Shown here piece by piece: positions 50,884-59,820 of a DNA stretch of 64,000 bases (positions are counted from its first letter, which is position 1; the number at the start of each line of letters is the position of its first letter). The notes beneath the pieces were generated by a model, which was not told where the DNA came from, did not search any database, and worked only from the letters and a program-made list of their open reading frames with translations. The translations under genes were made by a program, and so were the position numbers. Origin of the DNA: Nitrospirota bacterium. Lineage in GTDB: Bacteria; Nitrospirota; 9FT-COMBO-42-15; HDB-SIOI813. The stretch covers positions 1 through 64,000 of the forward strand of contig JADLDG010000097.1 in NCBI GenBank assembly GCA_020846775.1, read 5' to 3'.

Positions 50884-52121
50884 TATAATTCTCCTCTGAT
50901 CAAATCTTCGTAACTCTCACGCTTTCTTATAACGGTATACGTGTCTCCATCAACCATGACCTCAGCAACCCGTGGTCGGGAATTATAATTTGAAGACATG
51001 GTAAATCCGTAGGCCCCTGCACTCATTACTGCAAGCAGATCCCCTGGTTCAGGTTTCTTTATATCCCGGTCTTTAGCAAGGAAATCACCTGATTCACATA
51101 TAGGACCGACTATGTCAGCCTTAAAAGATTCAACTGCCCGTTTTGCAACAGGCACTATTTCGTGATGGGCCTCGTATAGGCTGGGTCTTAGAAGGTCGTT
51201 CATCCCTGCGTCAACGATGACGAAGTTTTTAGTCTCTCCTGATTTAAGATATAGCACTTTGGTCACAAGCGTACCTGCATTACCGACCAGGACCCGTCCA
51301 GGTTCGAGTATCAGAGTGCATCCGGTATCTTTAATCATCGGCAAGAGTACCTTGCCAAGCTCCTTTGGATGGGGAGGTTTCTCTTGCCCGTATTGGATGC
51401 CGAGCCCGCCTCCGGCATCAATATATTTTATGTCAATACCTGTTTCCTTCAGTTCTTTTACAAGAATCAGAATCTTTTCCATTGCAGCCACAAACGGGCC
51501 TATCTCTGTTATCTGAGACCCAATATGTTTATGGATCCCGACTACCTCTATGTTTGGCAGGGTAGAGGCAAGCTGGTATTCTTCGAGTGCGTTTTTTATA
51601 GCGATCCCGAATTTGCTTTTCTTCAGGCCTGTGGAAATATATGGGTGAGTCTTAGGGTCTATGTCCGGATTAACGCGCAGTGCCACCCTGGCCTTAACTC
51701 CGAGGTTTCCTGCCACCTCGTTGATCTTCTGAAGTTCAAGAGAAGATTCAACGTTGAACATGAGTATTTTTGATTTTAGTGCAAAGGAGATCTCCTCACC
51801 GGTCTTGCCTATGCCTGCAAAGACTATCTTAGCAGGGTCAACTCCTGCCTTGAGCGCCCGGAATAACTCGCCGCCGGACACAATATCAGCGCCTCCGCCA
51901 TGCGAGGCAAAGAGCTTCAGTATCGCAAGGTTTGAGTTTGCCTTTACGGCAAAACATACGATATGGGGTATCCCCTCAAATGCATTGTCAAATGCCTGAT
52001 AGTGATTTCGAAGAGTGCCTGAACTGTAAATGTAGACAGGGGTTCCAACCTCCTGAGCTATCTTCCATACAGGAACCTTCTCACAATAAAGTTCACTTCC
52101 TATATATGTAAAGTCATGCAT
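50883..52121 (-). CDS. lysA: Diaminopimelate decarboxylase
   Basis: LysA decarboxylates meso-DAP to lysine. The 412-residue PLP enzyme has the Lys of CFAVKANSNLAIL, HIGSQITEIGPF, the GGGLGIQYG phosphate loop, EPGRVLVGNAG and the catalytic GPICESGDFLAKDR, with SAGAYGFTMSSNYN near the end. It lies between the radical SAM gene and dapF. Confidence 0.96.
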   Translation of the reverse strand: MHDFTYIGSELYCEKVPVWKIAQEVGTPVYIYSSGTLRNHYQAFDNAFEGIPHIVCFAVKANSNLAILKLFASHGGGADIVSGGELFRALKAGVDPAKIVFAGIGKTGEEISFALKSKILMFNVESSLELQKINEVAGNLGVKARVALRVNPDIDPKTHPYISTGLKKSKFGIAIKNALEEYQLASTLPNIEVVGIHKHIGSQITEIGPFVAAMEKILILVKELKETGIDIKYIDAGGGLGIQYGQEKPPHPKELGKVLLPMIKDTGCTLILEPGRVLVGNAGTLVTKVLYLKSGETKNFVIVDAGMNDLLRPSLYEAHHEIVPVAKRAVESFKADIVGPICESGDFLAKDRDIKKPEPGDLLAVMSAGAYGFTMSSNYNSRPRVAEVMVDGDTYTVIRKRESYEDLIRGEL

Positions 52122-52150
52122 GAATCATTAATCTCCAAATGAGCAACTGC

Positions 52151-53944
52151 TTAATAGACCTCTTCTGCCGGTATCTCAAATAATAATGGATTTACAAGAC
52201 TCGACTGGTTGATCTTTTCAACTGCTTCACTGAACGAAGCCTTAAGGTTTGTACATTTTATCTTATATGGGGCAATCTTGTCCTTTAAAGTGCCGAGATC
52301 AAACAGTGTGCTGAGGGCAGCCGGAGTAGTCTCTTTTAGATTTTCAAAGTTGATAACTATGTCCATCTTAGATTTCTCGACTGCTGCAATTATACGCTGT
52401 TTCAATTCTAATGCGTTTATCTTGTCCATTGTCCCTTCGAGTTCAATAAGTAATGCCTGCACCTTTGCGCTCTTCCTTACCTTTACATAGAGATTATTTC
52501 CTGCAATGCTGACCTGATCAGAGACATTGCCTATTTTTTCCCGTATGGTGCTGATGGCATTTGGTATCAAGCCCTCTGTCTCGATAGTCGGCAGCATTCC
52601 CGGTATATTTCTAAGAGTCTTTGCCAGCGGAGAAAGGCTCCCTGCCGGAACTCGCTTTACTATCTTTCTGAATGCATAGTTGACAGCAAGACGCTCTACT
52701 ATAAGCATCTTTCTCGGGACCTTCCAGAAACTTGGAATTACACGCCTGAAGACTGACGGCACAGAGAAAAACTTGTGATACGCCCATAAAAAACCTTCCT
52801 GCAATGTCTCAGGACTCATAAGCTTAGGCTGGAATACGACATGCCTTCCATCATAGTTTTCCCAATTCGTATCAATAATCCTTCCTTCTGCTACCATCTG
52901 TTTGTGCAGGTTTGTTCCAGGTAAAGGGGTAAGAATATTAAACATTGCAAGCTCTATCCTGTTGCTTTCTAAAAACTCTACAGTTCGTTCAAAAACACTC
53001 TCATCATCGTTGTCGAAACCGAATATCATCCCTGTCATAATCTGCATTCCATAGTCATGGAACCTGCTGAATTCTTCTCTGTACTTATCCACCTTATTAA
53101 ATCTCTTGTTTGCTGATGCCAGGTTCTCTGTTGAGATAGTCTCAACCCCTATGAAGAGGCCGGTGCAGCCGCTCTTTGCAGCAAGCTCCATGAGCTCAGG
53201 ATCCCTTGACATGGTAAGACTTGCCTGACTCCCCCAGTTTATCTTAAGAGGGATCAGCTTCTTAAACAGCTCTTTAGCATACGCCTTATGGCCTGCAATA
53301 TTATCATCAACGAAGACTACAAACTTTTTGTTCAGTCGTCTGACCTCTTCCACAACCTCATCTACCGGTCTGAGGCGGAACTGGTTGCCGCCAAAGACGG
53401 TGACTGTACAGAAGTCACAATCAAATGGACATCCGCGGCTGGTCTGTACACAGTTGGTAGTCCAGTAGGCTCCGGGCTTTAACAGGTCCCTCCTCGGCGT
53501 TGGCAGGCATTGAAGGTCTGAGAGGTTTTTTTCTACATACATGGGTTTCATTTCGCCGCGTTTGAAATCCTCTATCAGCATTGGCCATGTCTTCTCTGCC
53601 TCTCCAACGACCACGCTGTCTGCATGTTGAGCTGCCTCATCCGGGCACATGCTGACATGTATGCCTCCGAGTACAACCTTTACCCCTCTTGCCCGGAACC
53701 TGGCGGCTATCTCATATGCCCTCGTTGATAGAAATGTCATGACAGATATGCCGACAATGTCAACGTCCGCGTTAAAATCAATATCCTGCACACATTCATC
53801 AACTATTCTTACATCGACGTCGGATGGAGTATACGCAGCAATAGTCGGCAGACTGAGTTTAGGGAACCAGAATGCCTTTACATCCTCCGGTCTGTATGCA
53901 AAGACCGATTTTTTGTTTTCCGGATTAATTAATAATACTTTCAT
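52151..53944 (-). CDS. B12-binding radical SAM protein with C-terminal STAS-like domain
   Basis: A 597-residue fusion. Residues 1-140 are a cobalamin-binding-like Rossmann domain (VVLGGIHVSMCPDEAAQHAD). The radical SAM core has the cluster motif C172-PFD-C176-DF-C179 and continues to about 360. A region resembling DUF4070 follows (about 360-450, ILTPLPGTNLHKQM). The last 110 residues (about 488-597, LLIELEGTMDKINALELKQR...) resemble a STAS domain. B12 radical SAM enzymes methylate or rearrange substrates (HpnP-type hopanoid methylases are relatives). The substrate here is unknown. AGGAG precedes the start codon. It is embedded in the arg-lys cluster. Confidence 0.82.
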   Translation of the reverse strand: MKVLLINPENKKSVFAYRPEDVKAFWFPKLSLPTIAAYTPSDVDVRIVDECVQDIDFNADVDIVGISVMTFLSTRAYEIAARFRARGVKVVLGGIHVSMCPDEAAQHADSVVVGEAEKTWPMLIEDFKRGEMKPMYVEKNLSDLQCLPTPRRDLLKPGAYWTTNCVQTSRGCPFDCDFCTVTVFGGNQFRLRPVDEVVEEVRRLNKKFVVFVDDNIAGHKAYAKELFKKLIPLKINWGSQASLTMSRDPELMELAAKSGCTGLFIGVETISTENLASANKRFNKVDKYREEFSRFHDYGMQIMTGMIFGFDNDDESVFERTVEFLESNRIELAMFNILTPLPGTNLHKQMVAEGRIIDTNWENYDGRHVVFQPKLMSPETLQEGFLWAYHKFFSVPSVFRRVIPSFWKVPRKMLIVERLAVNYAFRKIVKRVPAGSLSPLAKTLRNIPGMLPTIETEGLIPNAISTIREKIGNVSDQVSIAGNNLYVKVRKSAKVQALLIELEGTMDKINALELKQRIIAAVEKSKMDIVINFENLKETTPAALSTLFDLGTLKDKIAPYKIKCTNLKASFSEAVEKINQSSLVNPLLFEIPAEEVY

Positions 53945-54065
53945 TCACAATACTCCTTTTCGTTGCTATTTTTTCCGGCGGTCTCGGGTCACCTTTTCTC
54001 CCGCAGCCACCCACTACTAAAAGCGATATGATAAAAAAGACCTGAAGCAGGGCAATATACCTCAT
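53925..54065 (-). CDS. Small LptM/YifL-like lipoprotein
   Basis: A 46-residue lipoprotein. The signal helix ends in a lipobox-like VVGGC, with Cys21 and the following [10 protein letters not shown], the typical GLKGPLYFPP-like start of the LptM/YifL family; such genes lie next to dapF or lysA in many bacteria. The ATG overlaps the argH stop as ATGA, so the longer frame is not used. Its end overlaps the radical SAM gene by 20 bp. LptM is reported to help LptD assembly in E. coli; the same role here is an inference. Confidence 0.75.
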   Translation of the reverse strand: MRYIALLQVFFIISLLVVGGCGRKGDPRPPEKIATKRSIVNESIIN

Positions 54066-55441
54066 AGTCTGTTGTTTATTATCTCCTTTAACCTCTTTAA
54101 TACCATCTCTGTCGCTGTGCCTCCTGTTACACACCTGATATTGACCGAGGCTTCAGGAGGTATCATATCATAAATGTCCTTCTTAAACCTATCAGAAAAT
54201 TTTGACAGTTCTTCGAGGCTGACCTCCTGAATCTCCTTTCCTGTTTTTAAACAGTGGCTTACGAGTTTACCTGTAATTTCATGTGCTGTCCTGAAAGGCA
54301 CCCCTTTTCCGACAAGATAGTCGGCTACATCTGTAGCCCACATGTACCCCCTGGAGGCTGCATGAGCAGTAATTTTATCCCTTATAATTGTCCCGGCAAT
54401 TAATGCCGGGAATATCTTTAATGCAGAAAGAATTGTATCAACTGTGTCAAACAGCGGCTCTTTGTCTTCCTGCAAGTCCCGGTTGTAAGTTAATGGAAGG
54501 CCCTTCATCGTAGTAAGTACAGAGGTAAGGTTTCCATATAATCTGCCTGTCTTGCCGCGCATGAGTTCAAGTATGTCAGGGTTTTTTTTCTGCGGCATCA
54601 TGCTTGATCCCGTACAGAATGCATCCGGGAGTTCTATAAACCGGAACTCCTGAGTGGACCATATGATCATGTCTTCACTGAGCCTCGACAGATGCATGCC
54701 AAGGACTGCAGATGCAGAAAGGAATTCAATGACAAAATCCCTGTCACTGACAGCGTCCATGCTGTTTTGGGAAACCCTGTCAAAACAGAGTAATTTAGCG
54801 ACGTATTCTCTGTCCAGCGGGAAGGAGGTACCTGCTATTGCACCTGAGCCTAAAGGCATCGAATTAACCCTTTTAATGCTATCAGCGAGTCGTTCCCTGT
54901 CTCTCTCAAACATTTCCCAATAGGCAAGCAGGTAATGGGAAAATAGGACCGGCTGGGCAGCCTGCAAGTGTGTATATCCGGGCATTATCACACTGATGTT
55001 TGCCATTGCCTTGTCAACTAATACCTTCTTAAACTCAGATATCGAGTCAATTGTCTCCTCAATAACATCCCGAAGGTAAAGCCTGAGGTCAAGGGCTACC
55101 TGATCATTCCTGCTCCTTGCAGTATGCAGCTTTGCGCCTGCAGGACCTATCTTGTCAGTAAGCCTTTTTTCAATGTTCATGTGTATATCTTCTAATTCTA
55201 CAGAGAATGAAAACCTCCCGTCTTCAATCTCTTTCTCAATCTCCTCAAGCCCCGTTACGATGTCTGATACTTCCTTTTTTTTAAGCAGACCGATCCTGCC
55301 AAGCATCTTTGCATGCGCGATGCTTCCGGAGATATCATACTTATAGAGGCGTTTATCAAACGATACAGACTCGGTAAACTCCTCAACTGATTTTTCAGTC
55401 GGTTTGGAAAACCTGCCGCCCCAGAGTTTCTTCTTTTTCAT
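54062..55441 (-). CDS. argH: Argininosuccinate lyase
   Basis: ArgH splits argininosuccinate into arginine and fumarate. The 459-residue protein starts [17 protein letters not shown] and has [15 protein letters not shown], the flexible signature loop [12 protein letters not shown] with the catalytic Ser, and [15 protein letters not shown]. It starts inside the argG stop (ATGA overlap) and its stop overlaps the small lipoprotein gene. Confidence 0.97.
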   Translation of the reverse strand: MKKKKLWGGRFSKPTEKSVEEFTESVSFDKRLYKYDISGSIAHAKMLGRIGLLKKKEVSDIVTGLEEIEKEIEDGRFSFSVELEDIHMNIEKRLTDKIGPAGAKLHTARSRNDQVALDLRLYLRDVIEETIDSISEFKKVLVDKAMANISVIMPGYTHLQAAQPVLFSHYLLAYWEMFERDRERLADSIKRVNSMPLGSGAIAGTSFPLDREYVAKLLCFDRVSQNSMDAVSDRDFVIEFLSASAVLGMHLSRLSEDMIIWSTQEFRFIELPDAFCTGSSMMPQKKNPDILELMRGKTGRLYGNLTSVLTTMKGLPLTYNRDLQEDKEPLFDTVDTILSALKIFPALIAGTIIRDKITAHAASRGYMWATDVADYLVGKGVPFRTAHEITGKLVSHCLKTGKEIQEVSLEELSKFSDRFKKDIYDMIPPEASVNIRCVTGGTATEMVLKRLKEIINNRL

Positions 55442-56625
55442 TTTTTCTGGTTCTTCAACCTCAGGGCATTTATCCTGATAAAGCCCTCTGCATCCTTCTG
55501 GTTATAGCCCTCACCCTTCTCAAAGGTGACGATCTCCGGTCTGTATAATGACACAGGGGATTTCCGGCCGACTACGATACAGTTCCCCTTATATAACTTT
55601 AACCTGACGGTCCCGGTCACATTCTCCTGTGAGGCGTTTATTGCCGCCTCAAGCATTTTCCTCTCCGGGGAAAACCAGTAACCGTTGTATATGAGCTCTG
55701 CAAACCTGGGTATAAGCGAATCCCTGAGGTGCATGACCTCACGGTCCATGGTTATCGTCTCTATTGCGCGGTGGGCAAGATGCAGTATAGTGCCGCCAGG
55801 GGTTTCATACACTCCGCGAGACTTGATACCTACATATCTGTTTTCTACAACGTCAACGCGGCCTATGCCGTTTTCACCTCCGGCCTTGTTTAACTGAGAC
55901 AGAAGCTTGAATGGTGACAGATGTTTCCCGTCTATTGTAACAGGAATCCCTTTCTCAAAGCCAATTTCTAATAATACTGGCTTATCAGGCGCAGCCTCAG
56001 GAGATACAGTGAGAGAAAACATGTCTTCAGGATATGATGCCCAGGGGTCTTCAAGTATCCCGCCTTCATAGCTGATATGAAAAAGATTGGCATCACAGCT
56101 GTAAGGTTTTGCCCTGGTTACAGGTACAGGTATGTCATGCTTCTTTGCGTACTCTATCAAGTCGCTGCGTGATTCAAAGTCCCACTCCCTCCATGGCGCT
56201 ATTATCTTGATAGAAGGGGAGAGTGCGGAGTATGTCAGTTCAAACCTGACCTGATCGTTCCCTTTTCCGGTAGCCCCGTGTGCTACTGCACCGGCACCCT
56301 CACGCAGGGCTGCCTCTATCTGTTTCTTTGCTATGAGGGGTCGGGCCAGGGATGTACCCATCAGGTATGTCCCTTCATAGACTGCATTGGCCTTCAGTGC
56401 AGGATATATATAGTCCCGGACAAATTCTTCCCGTACATCCTCAACAATTGCCTTGCTTGCTCCTGTCTTAATGGCCTTTTGCTCTATGGCCTGTAAGTCT
56501 TCTGACTGTCCGAGGTCAGCAATAAATGCTATAACCTCACACTCATATTTTTCAATAAGCCACCTGATAATCACCGATGTATCAAGCCCGCCTGAGTAGG
56601 CAAGCACAACCTTATTTGTATTCAT
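55438..56625 (-). CDS. argG: Argininosuccinate synthase
   Basis: ArgG joins citrulline and aspartate with ATP. The 395-residue protein has the ATP loop [28 protein letters not shown], the aspartate/citrulline site around [18 protein letters not shown] and [14 protein letters not shown]. Length is normal. It precedes argH with a 4-bp overlap. Confidence 0.97.
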   Translation of the reverse strand: MNTNKVVLAYSGGLDTSVIIRWLIEKYECEVIAFIADLGQSEDLQAIEQKAIKTGASKAIVEDVREEFVRDYIYPALKANAVYEGTYLMGTSLARPLIAKKQIEAALREGAGAVAHGATGKGNDQVRFELTYSALSPSIKIIAPWREWDFESRSDLIEYAKKHDIPVPVTRAKPYSCDANLFHISYEGGILEDPWASYPEDMFSLTVSPEAAPDKPVLLEIGFEKGIPVTIDGKHLSPFKLLSQLNKAGGENGIGRVDVVENRYVGIKSRGVYETPGGTILHLAHRAIETITMDREVMHLRDSLIPRFAELIYNGYWFSPERKMLEAAINASQENVTGTVRLKLYKGNCIVVGRKSPVSLYRPEIVTFEKGEGYNQKDAEGFIRINALRLKNQKK

Positions 56626-56643
56626 TAATAACTCCTCGCTTTA

Positions 56644-56682
56644 CACTCATTGCTTCTTATAATCATTGCTTCCTATAACTCA
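56644..56682 (-). repeat. GCAATGAG-type oriented repeat at argF 3' end
   Basis: On the minus strand GCAATGA occurs twice across the end of argF, supplying the stop codon (Lys-Gln-stop), with the second unit after it. Orientation is with transcription. Confidence 0.55.
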
Positions 56683-57595
56683 TCAGCATTTCCAGCAGTG
56701 CCTTCTGCATATGCAGTCTGTTCTCTGCCTGGTCAAATACGACTGACTGATGGGATTCCATCATGTCATCTGTAATCTCTTCCCCTCTGTGGGCAGGCAG
56801 GCAGTGTAGGATAATGGCATCAGCAGCAGCCTTTTTCATTAACTCTTTGTTTATCTGATATTCTCGAAAAATCTTCCTGCGGCTGTCCTCTTCTTTTTCC
56901 TGCCCCATACTTGTCCAGACATCTGTATAAACGACATCTGCACCATTAGCCGCATCAAAGGGGTCTTCCATAACTTCAATGACAGCCCCTGTCTCCTTGG
57001 CCTTTTGAACAGCCATTTCAACTATCTTTGCATCAGGCTCATAGCCTGCAGGAGTCGCCACCCTGAGGTGCATCCCCATAAGTGCCGCACCTTCAATAAG
57101 AGAGTGTGCTACATTATTACCATCTCCAATATAGGTAAGCCTGATTCCGGATATGCGTCCTTTATTCTCCAGTATAGTGAGAATGTCAGATATAATCTGA
57201 CATGGGTGATGCCGATCTGTAAGGCCATTTATTACCGGTATTGACGAGTGTACTGCAAACTCCTCGATCATCTTTTGTTCAAATGTCCTGATAACTATTC
57301 CATCGAGATACCCGGCGAATATCCTTGCAGTATCTCTGATCTCTTCACCCCGTCCCATCTGTATCTGATGAGGAGAAAGATAAATGGAATGTCCGCCAAG
57401 CTGTAATATGGCGACCTCAAAAGATAATCGTGTTCTCGTAGACTGTTTCTCAAATAACAATCCGAGGGTCTTACCTTTCAGTGAACTGCATTCAACCCCT
57501 TCCTTTAGAATAGCCTTGAGTTCTTTTGCCCTGATAATGAGCGATTCTATCTCTTTCGCAGAAAGGTCATATATAGTTAATAAATTCCGTGTCAT
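56663..57595 (-). CDS. argF: Ornithine carbamoyltransferase
   Basis: ArgF makes citrulline from ornithine and carbamoyl phosphate. The 310-residue protein has the carbamoyl-phosphate motif STRTRLSFE near residue 52, RHHPCQIISDILT, and the ornithine-site motif HCLPAHRGEEI near 270. It overlaps the argD stop by 4 bp and is followed by argG after a 37-bp gap carrying a repeat. Confidence 0.97.
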   Translation of the reverse strand: MTRNLLTIYDLSAKEIESLIIRAKELKAILKEGVECSSLKGKTLGLLFEKQSTRTRLSFEVAILQLGGHSIYLSPHQIQMGRGEEIRDTARIFAGYLDGIVIRTFEQKMIEEFAVHSSIPVINGLTDRHHPCQIISDILTILENKGRISGIRLTYIGDGNNVAHSLIEGAALMGMHLRVATPAGYEPDAKIVEMAVQKAKETGAVIEVMEDPFDAANGADVVYTDVWTSMGQEKEEDSRRKIFREYQINKELMKKAAADAIILHCLPAHRGEEITDDMMESHQSVVFDQAENRLHMQKALLEMLMSYRKQ

Positions 57596-58791
57596 ATCCT
57601 GATGTTTTTAAATACATCCGTGAGTGTATCAGTTAGTTTATTAATGTCTGGCTGACTTATGTCCAGCGGGGGCAGAAACCTCAGTACGTTCTCCATAGTA
57701 CAATTTATTATGATCCCCCTTTTTATACATTCTGTGACGATAGTCTCCCCGCTAATATTCAATTCCATGCCTGTGATGAGCCCTTTACCCCGGACATCCT
57801 TTATCAAATGAGGATATTTCAATTTGAGATCATTAAGTTCTGCAACCAGATAGATCCCCATCCTCCTGCAGTTATCAAGCATGAGGTCATCTTCCGTAAG
57901 TATCTTTATTACCTCTATAGCGGCGGAACATACGAGTGGTGTACCGCCAAAAGTAGACGCGTGGGTGCCGGGTGTAAAAGCCGCTGCAACAAAATCTTTG
58001 GCAAGCATAGCCCCTATCGGCAGGCCGCCTCCCAACCCCTTGGCGAGGGTAATTATATCAGGCTCTATACCGGAATGTTGATATGCAAATAGTTTTCCTG
58101 TCCTGCCTATGCCTGTCTGAACTTCATCAAGGACAAGAAGGATACCTTTAGAGTTACATATTTCTCTGAGATGCTTAAGATAATCCTTGTCCGGGATATT
58201 GACCCCGCCTTCACCCTGTATAGGTTCAATCATGATAGCGGCCGTCTTTTCTGTTATAGCCTTTTCCAGTGCCGCAATGTCATTGAAAGGGACATATGAG
58301 AATCCAGGTAACAAGGGGGAAAATCCCTTGTGAAACTTGTCCTGTCCTGTTGCCGTAAGCGTTGCCATGGTCCGGCCATGGAATGAGTTAAAGGCGGTAA
58401 TTATTTCATATCGCCCTGTTCCCTTTTCCATCGAATATTTTCTGACTAATTTGATAGCCGCTTCATTTGCCTCTGCACCGCTGTTGCAGAAGAAGACCTT
58501 GTCTGCAAAAGAGTTCTCAACAAGCAGCTTTGCCAGATTAACCTGCGGTTCTGTGTAGAAGAGATTTGAAGTATGAACCAGCCGCTGAGCCTGTTTCTGG
58601 AAGGCCACCGTGACCCGGGGATTGCAATGTCCAAGGTTGTTGACTGCAAGACCGCTTACGAAATCGAGATATTCCCTGCCTTCCTCGTCGTACACCCGGT
58701 TTCCCCTCCCTTTAACTATTAAAAGGGGCAGCCGTCTATACGTGTTCATTATATATTTGCCTGCTTCATTAAATAATTCATTAGCAATCAT
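57592..58791 (-). CDS. argD: Acetylornithine aminotransferase
   Basis: ArgD transfers an amino group to N-acetylglutamate semialdehyde; the enzyme often also serves in the succinyl-DAP branch. The 399-residue class III PLP protein has VKGRGNRVYDEEGREYLDF, FCNSGAEANEAAIK, LVLDEVQTGIGRTGKLFAYQ and the Schiff-base Lys of ITLAKGLGGGLPIGAM. It is the first gene of the cluster. argB, argC and argJ are not in the window. Confidence 0.96.
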   Translation of the reverse strand: MIANELFNEAGKYIMNTYRRLPLLIVKGRGNRVYDEEGREYLDFVSGLAVNNLGHCNPRVTVAFQKQAQRLVHTSNLFYTEPQVNLAKLLVENSFADKVFFCNSGAEANEAAIKLVRKYSMEKGTGRYEIITAFNSFHGRTMATLTATGQDKFHKGFSPLLPGFSYVPFNDIAALEKAITEKTAAIMIEPIQGEGGVNIPDKDYLKHLREICNSKGILLVLDEVQTGIGRTGKLFAYQHSGIEPDIITLAKGLGGGLPIGAMLAKDFVAAAFTPGTHASTFGGTPLVCSAAIEVIKILTEDDLMLDNCRRMGIYLVAELNDLKLKYPHLIKDVRGKGLITGMELNISGETIVTECIKRGIIINCTMENVLRFLPPLDISQPDINKLTDTLTDVFKNIRI

Positions 58792-58831
58792 TCGATAATT
58801 ACCCCGATAAATACCACACTTAAGCCTATCA

Positions 58832-58860
58832 TTAATAACATAATTACCCTAAATAATCAA
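58832..58860 (-). promoter_or_regulatory. Candidate promoter of the arg-lys-mur cluster
   Basis: On the minus strand TTGATT (58855-58860) is followed after 17 bases by TATTAA (58832-58837), both 4/6 matches. argD starts 41 bp downstream. No convincing ARG box was found. Confidence 0.35.
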
Positions 58861-58904
58861 TGTGAAATATGCAGGTAGTGTAATGCCCCGGTGAATGGTG
58901 GTGA

Positions 58905-58992
58905 ATTGTCACCCTGAACCTTGAGCTGAATTAGTTTCAGTATCGTTTCAGCGTCTATATGAGACGCTGAAATAAGTTCAGCATGACATGAC
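58905..58992. repeat. Intergenic inverted repeat with TTTCAGCGTCT arms
   Basis: A perfect 11-bp hairpin TTTCAGCGTCT-ATATG-AGACGCTGAAA lies at 58946-58972, flanked by GTCACCCTGAAC and TTCAGCATGAC. The sequence resembles an interspersed repeat type common in bacterial genomes. It sits between the divergent arg cluster and the DUF948 gene. Confidence 0.5.
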
Positions 58993-59029
58993 ATTTCCCT
59001 TTTACTGAGGATTACCTGAATCATAATGA

Positions 59030-59058
59030 TTGACTTTGCATCCAGTTAAGGGTAAATT
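59030..59058 (+). promoter_or_regulatory. Sigma-70-type promoter for DUF948/YtxH genes
   Basis: TTGACT (59030-59035) is followed after 17 bases by TAAATT (59053-59058). The DUF948 ATG is 29 bp downstream, with GGGAAGGG between them as a ribosome site. Confidence 0.5.
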
Positions 59059-59086
59059 ATAGACTATAGGGAAGGGTGTTTAGTTT

Positions 59087-59416
59087 ATGATTATCGAGAT
59101 ATCTGTGAGTGTTATAGCTGTATGTATTGTGGTGATGACTATCCGCGTGTATACCGTCAGTATCCGGGTGGAAGAGACGATGAGGCGGTGGGAGGAGTTT
59201 ATGTTGCGTATAGAAAATGACATAAGACCGATCCTGTATGAAGCGAAAGATGTTCTAAACGATGTTAAGGGGGTTGTTGAAATAGTAAAAGAAGGGACTT
59301 GGAGGGTCAACAACGCTATAGAGATTGTATTAGGACCAGTTCAGACCTTTGGTATTTTTATGAAGGCTTTAAAGGCAGGAACAAAAACATTTTTTAAAAG
59401 AAAAGGGGGTGATTAA
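59087..59416 (+). CDS. DUF948-like membrane-anchored protein
   Basis: A 109-residue protein with one N-terminal membrane helix (about 2-22) and a long amphipathic helical tail (RVEETMRRWEEFML, EAKDVLNDVKGVVEIVKEG), like DUF948 proteins, which are linked to general stress in Bacillus. Function here is unknown. It overlaps or abuts the YtxH gene, so the two are probably co-translated. Confidence 0.75.
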   Translation: MIIEISVSVIAVCIVVMTIRVYTVSIRVEETMRRWEEFMLRIENDIRPILYEAKDVLNDVKGVVEIVKEGTWRVNNAIEIVLGPVQTFGIFMKALKAGTKTFFKRKGGD

Positions 59417-59417
59417 C

Positions 59418-59768
59418 ATGGCTTGTGATCATGGAAGGGGTGAAAACCTGGTGTTTTTACTTGTTGGAGGTCTTATCGGAGCCGGTGTAGCGTTGTTGTA
59501 TGCCCCGAAAGCTGGACGTGAGACACGTGAAGATATCAAAAGGCTGGCTGCTCGCGGGGCAGAACGTTTTAACGAGAGCAGGGAGTTGATTGAAGCGAAG
59601 ATGTCTAACCTCATGCATCAGATCAGCACCAAGACAGAAGAGCTTATCCACGGCGGTACACAGCTTGCTGAAGACAAGAAGCGTGAGATAATGGCAGCCA
59701 TTCAGGCAGCCAAAAAGGCATATGACGAGGAACGGCGGAAGCTTGAAGAGGAGAGAAGATCTGCTTAA
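59418..59768 (+). CDS. YtxH-like gas-vesicle/stress protein
   Basis: A 116-residue protein. Residues 9-28 form a glycine-rich membrane helix (FLLVGGLIGAGVALLYAPKA) followed by GRETREDIK, exactly the YtxH domain pattern. The remainder is a long charged coiled coil. The start is taken as the ATG at 59418, since GGGGGTGA is well placed before it, rather than a GTG at 59409 that overlaps the DUF948 stop. Role unknown; YtxH proteins are usually stress-related. Confidence 0.82.
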   Translation: MACDHGRGENLVFLLVGGLIGAGVALLYAPKAGRETREDIKRLAARGAERFNESRELIEAKMSNLMHQISTKTEELIHGGTQLAEDKKREIMAAIQAAKKAYDEERRKLEEERRSA

Positions 59769-59787
59769 AGACTTTTTTAAATTAGGG

Positions 59788-59820
59788 ACAGCGATTATTT
59801 GTTATAAATAGTCGCTGTCA
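59788..59820. terminator. Hairpin between the convergent YtxH and Fe-S genes
   Basis: GACAGCGATTATTT pairs with AAATAGTCGCTGTC over 14 bp with one mismatch. It overlaps the last codons of the Fe-S gene and stands between two convergent genes, as a bidirectional terminator would. A U-tract is not obvious. Confidence 0.5.

Noticed and set aside
51369-51773. A 134-codon plus-strand frame antisense to lysA
   Set aside because: It is an antisense shadow of a well-supported gene, with no family match.
58792-58860. ARG box for an ArgR repressor upstream of argD
   Set aside because: The AT-rich sequence has no clear pair of palindromic boxes, so only a weak promoter was reported.
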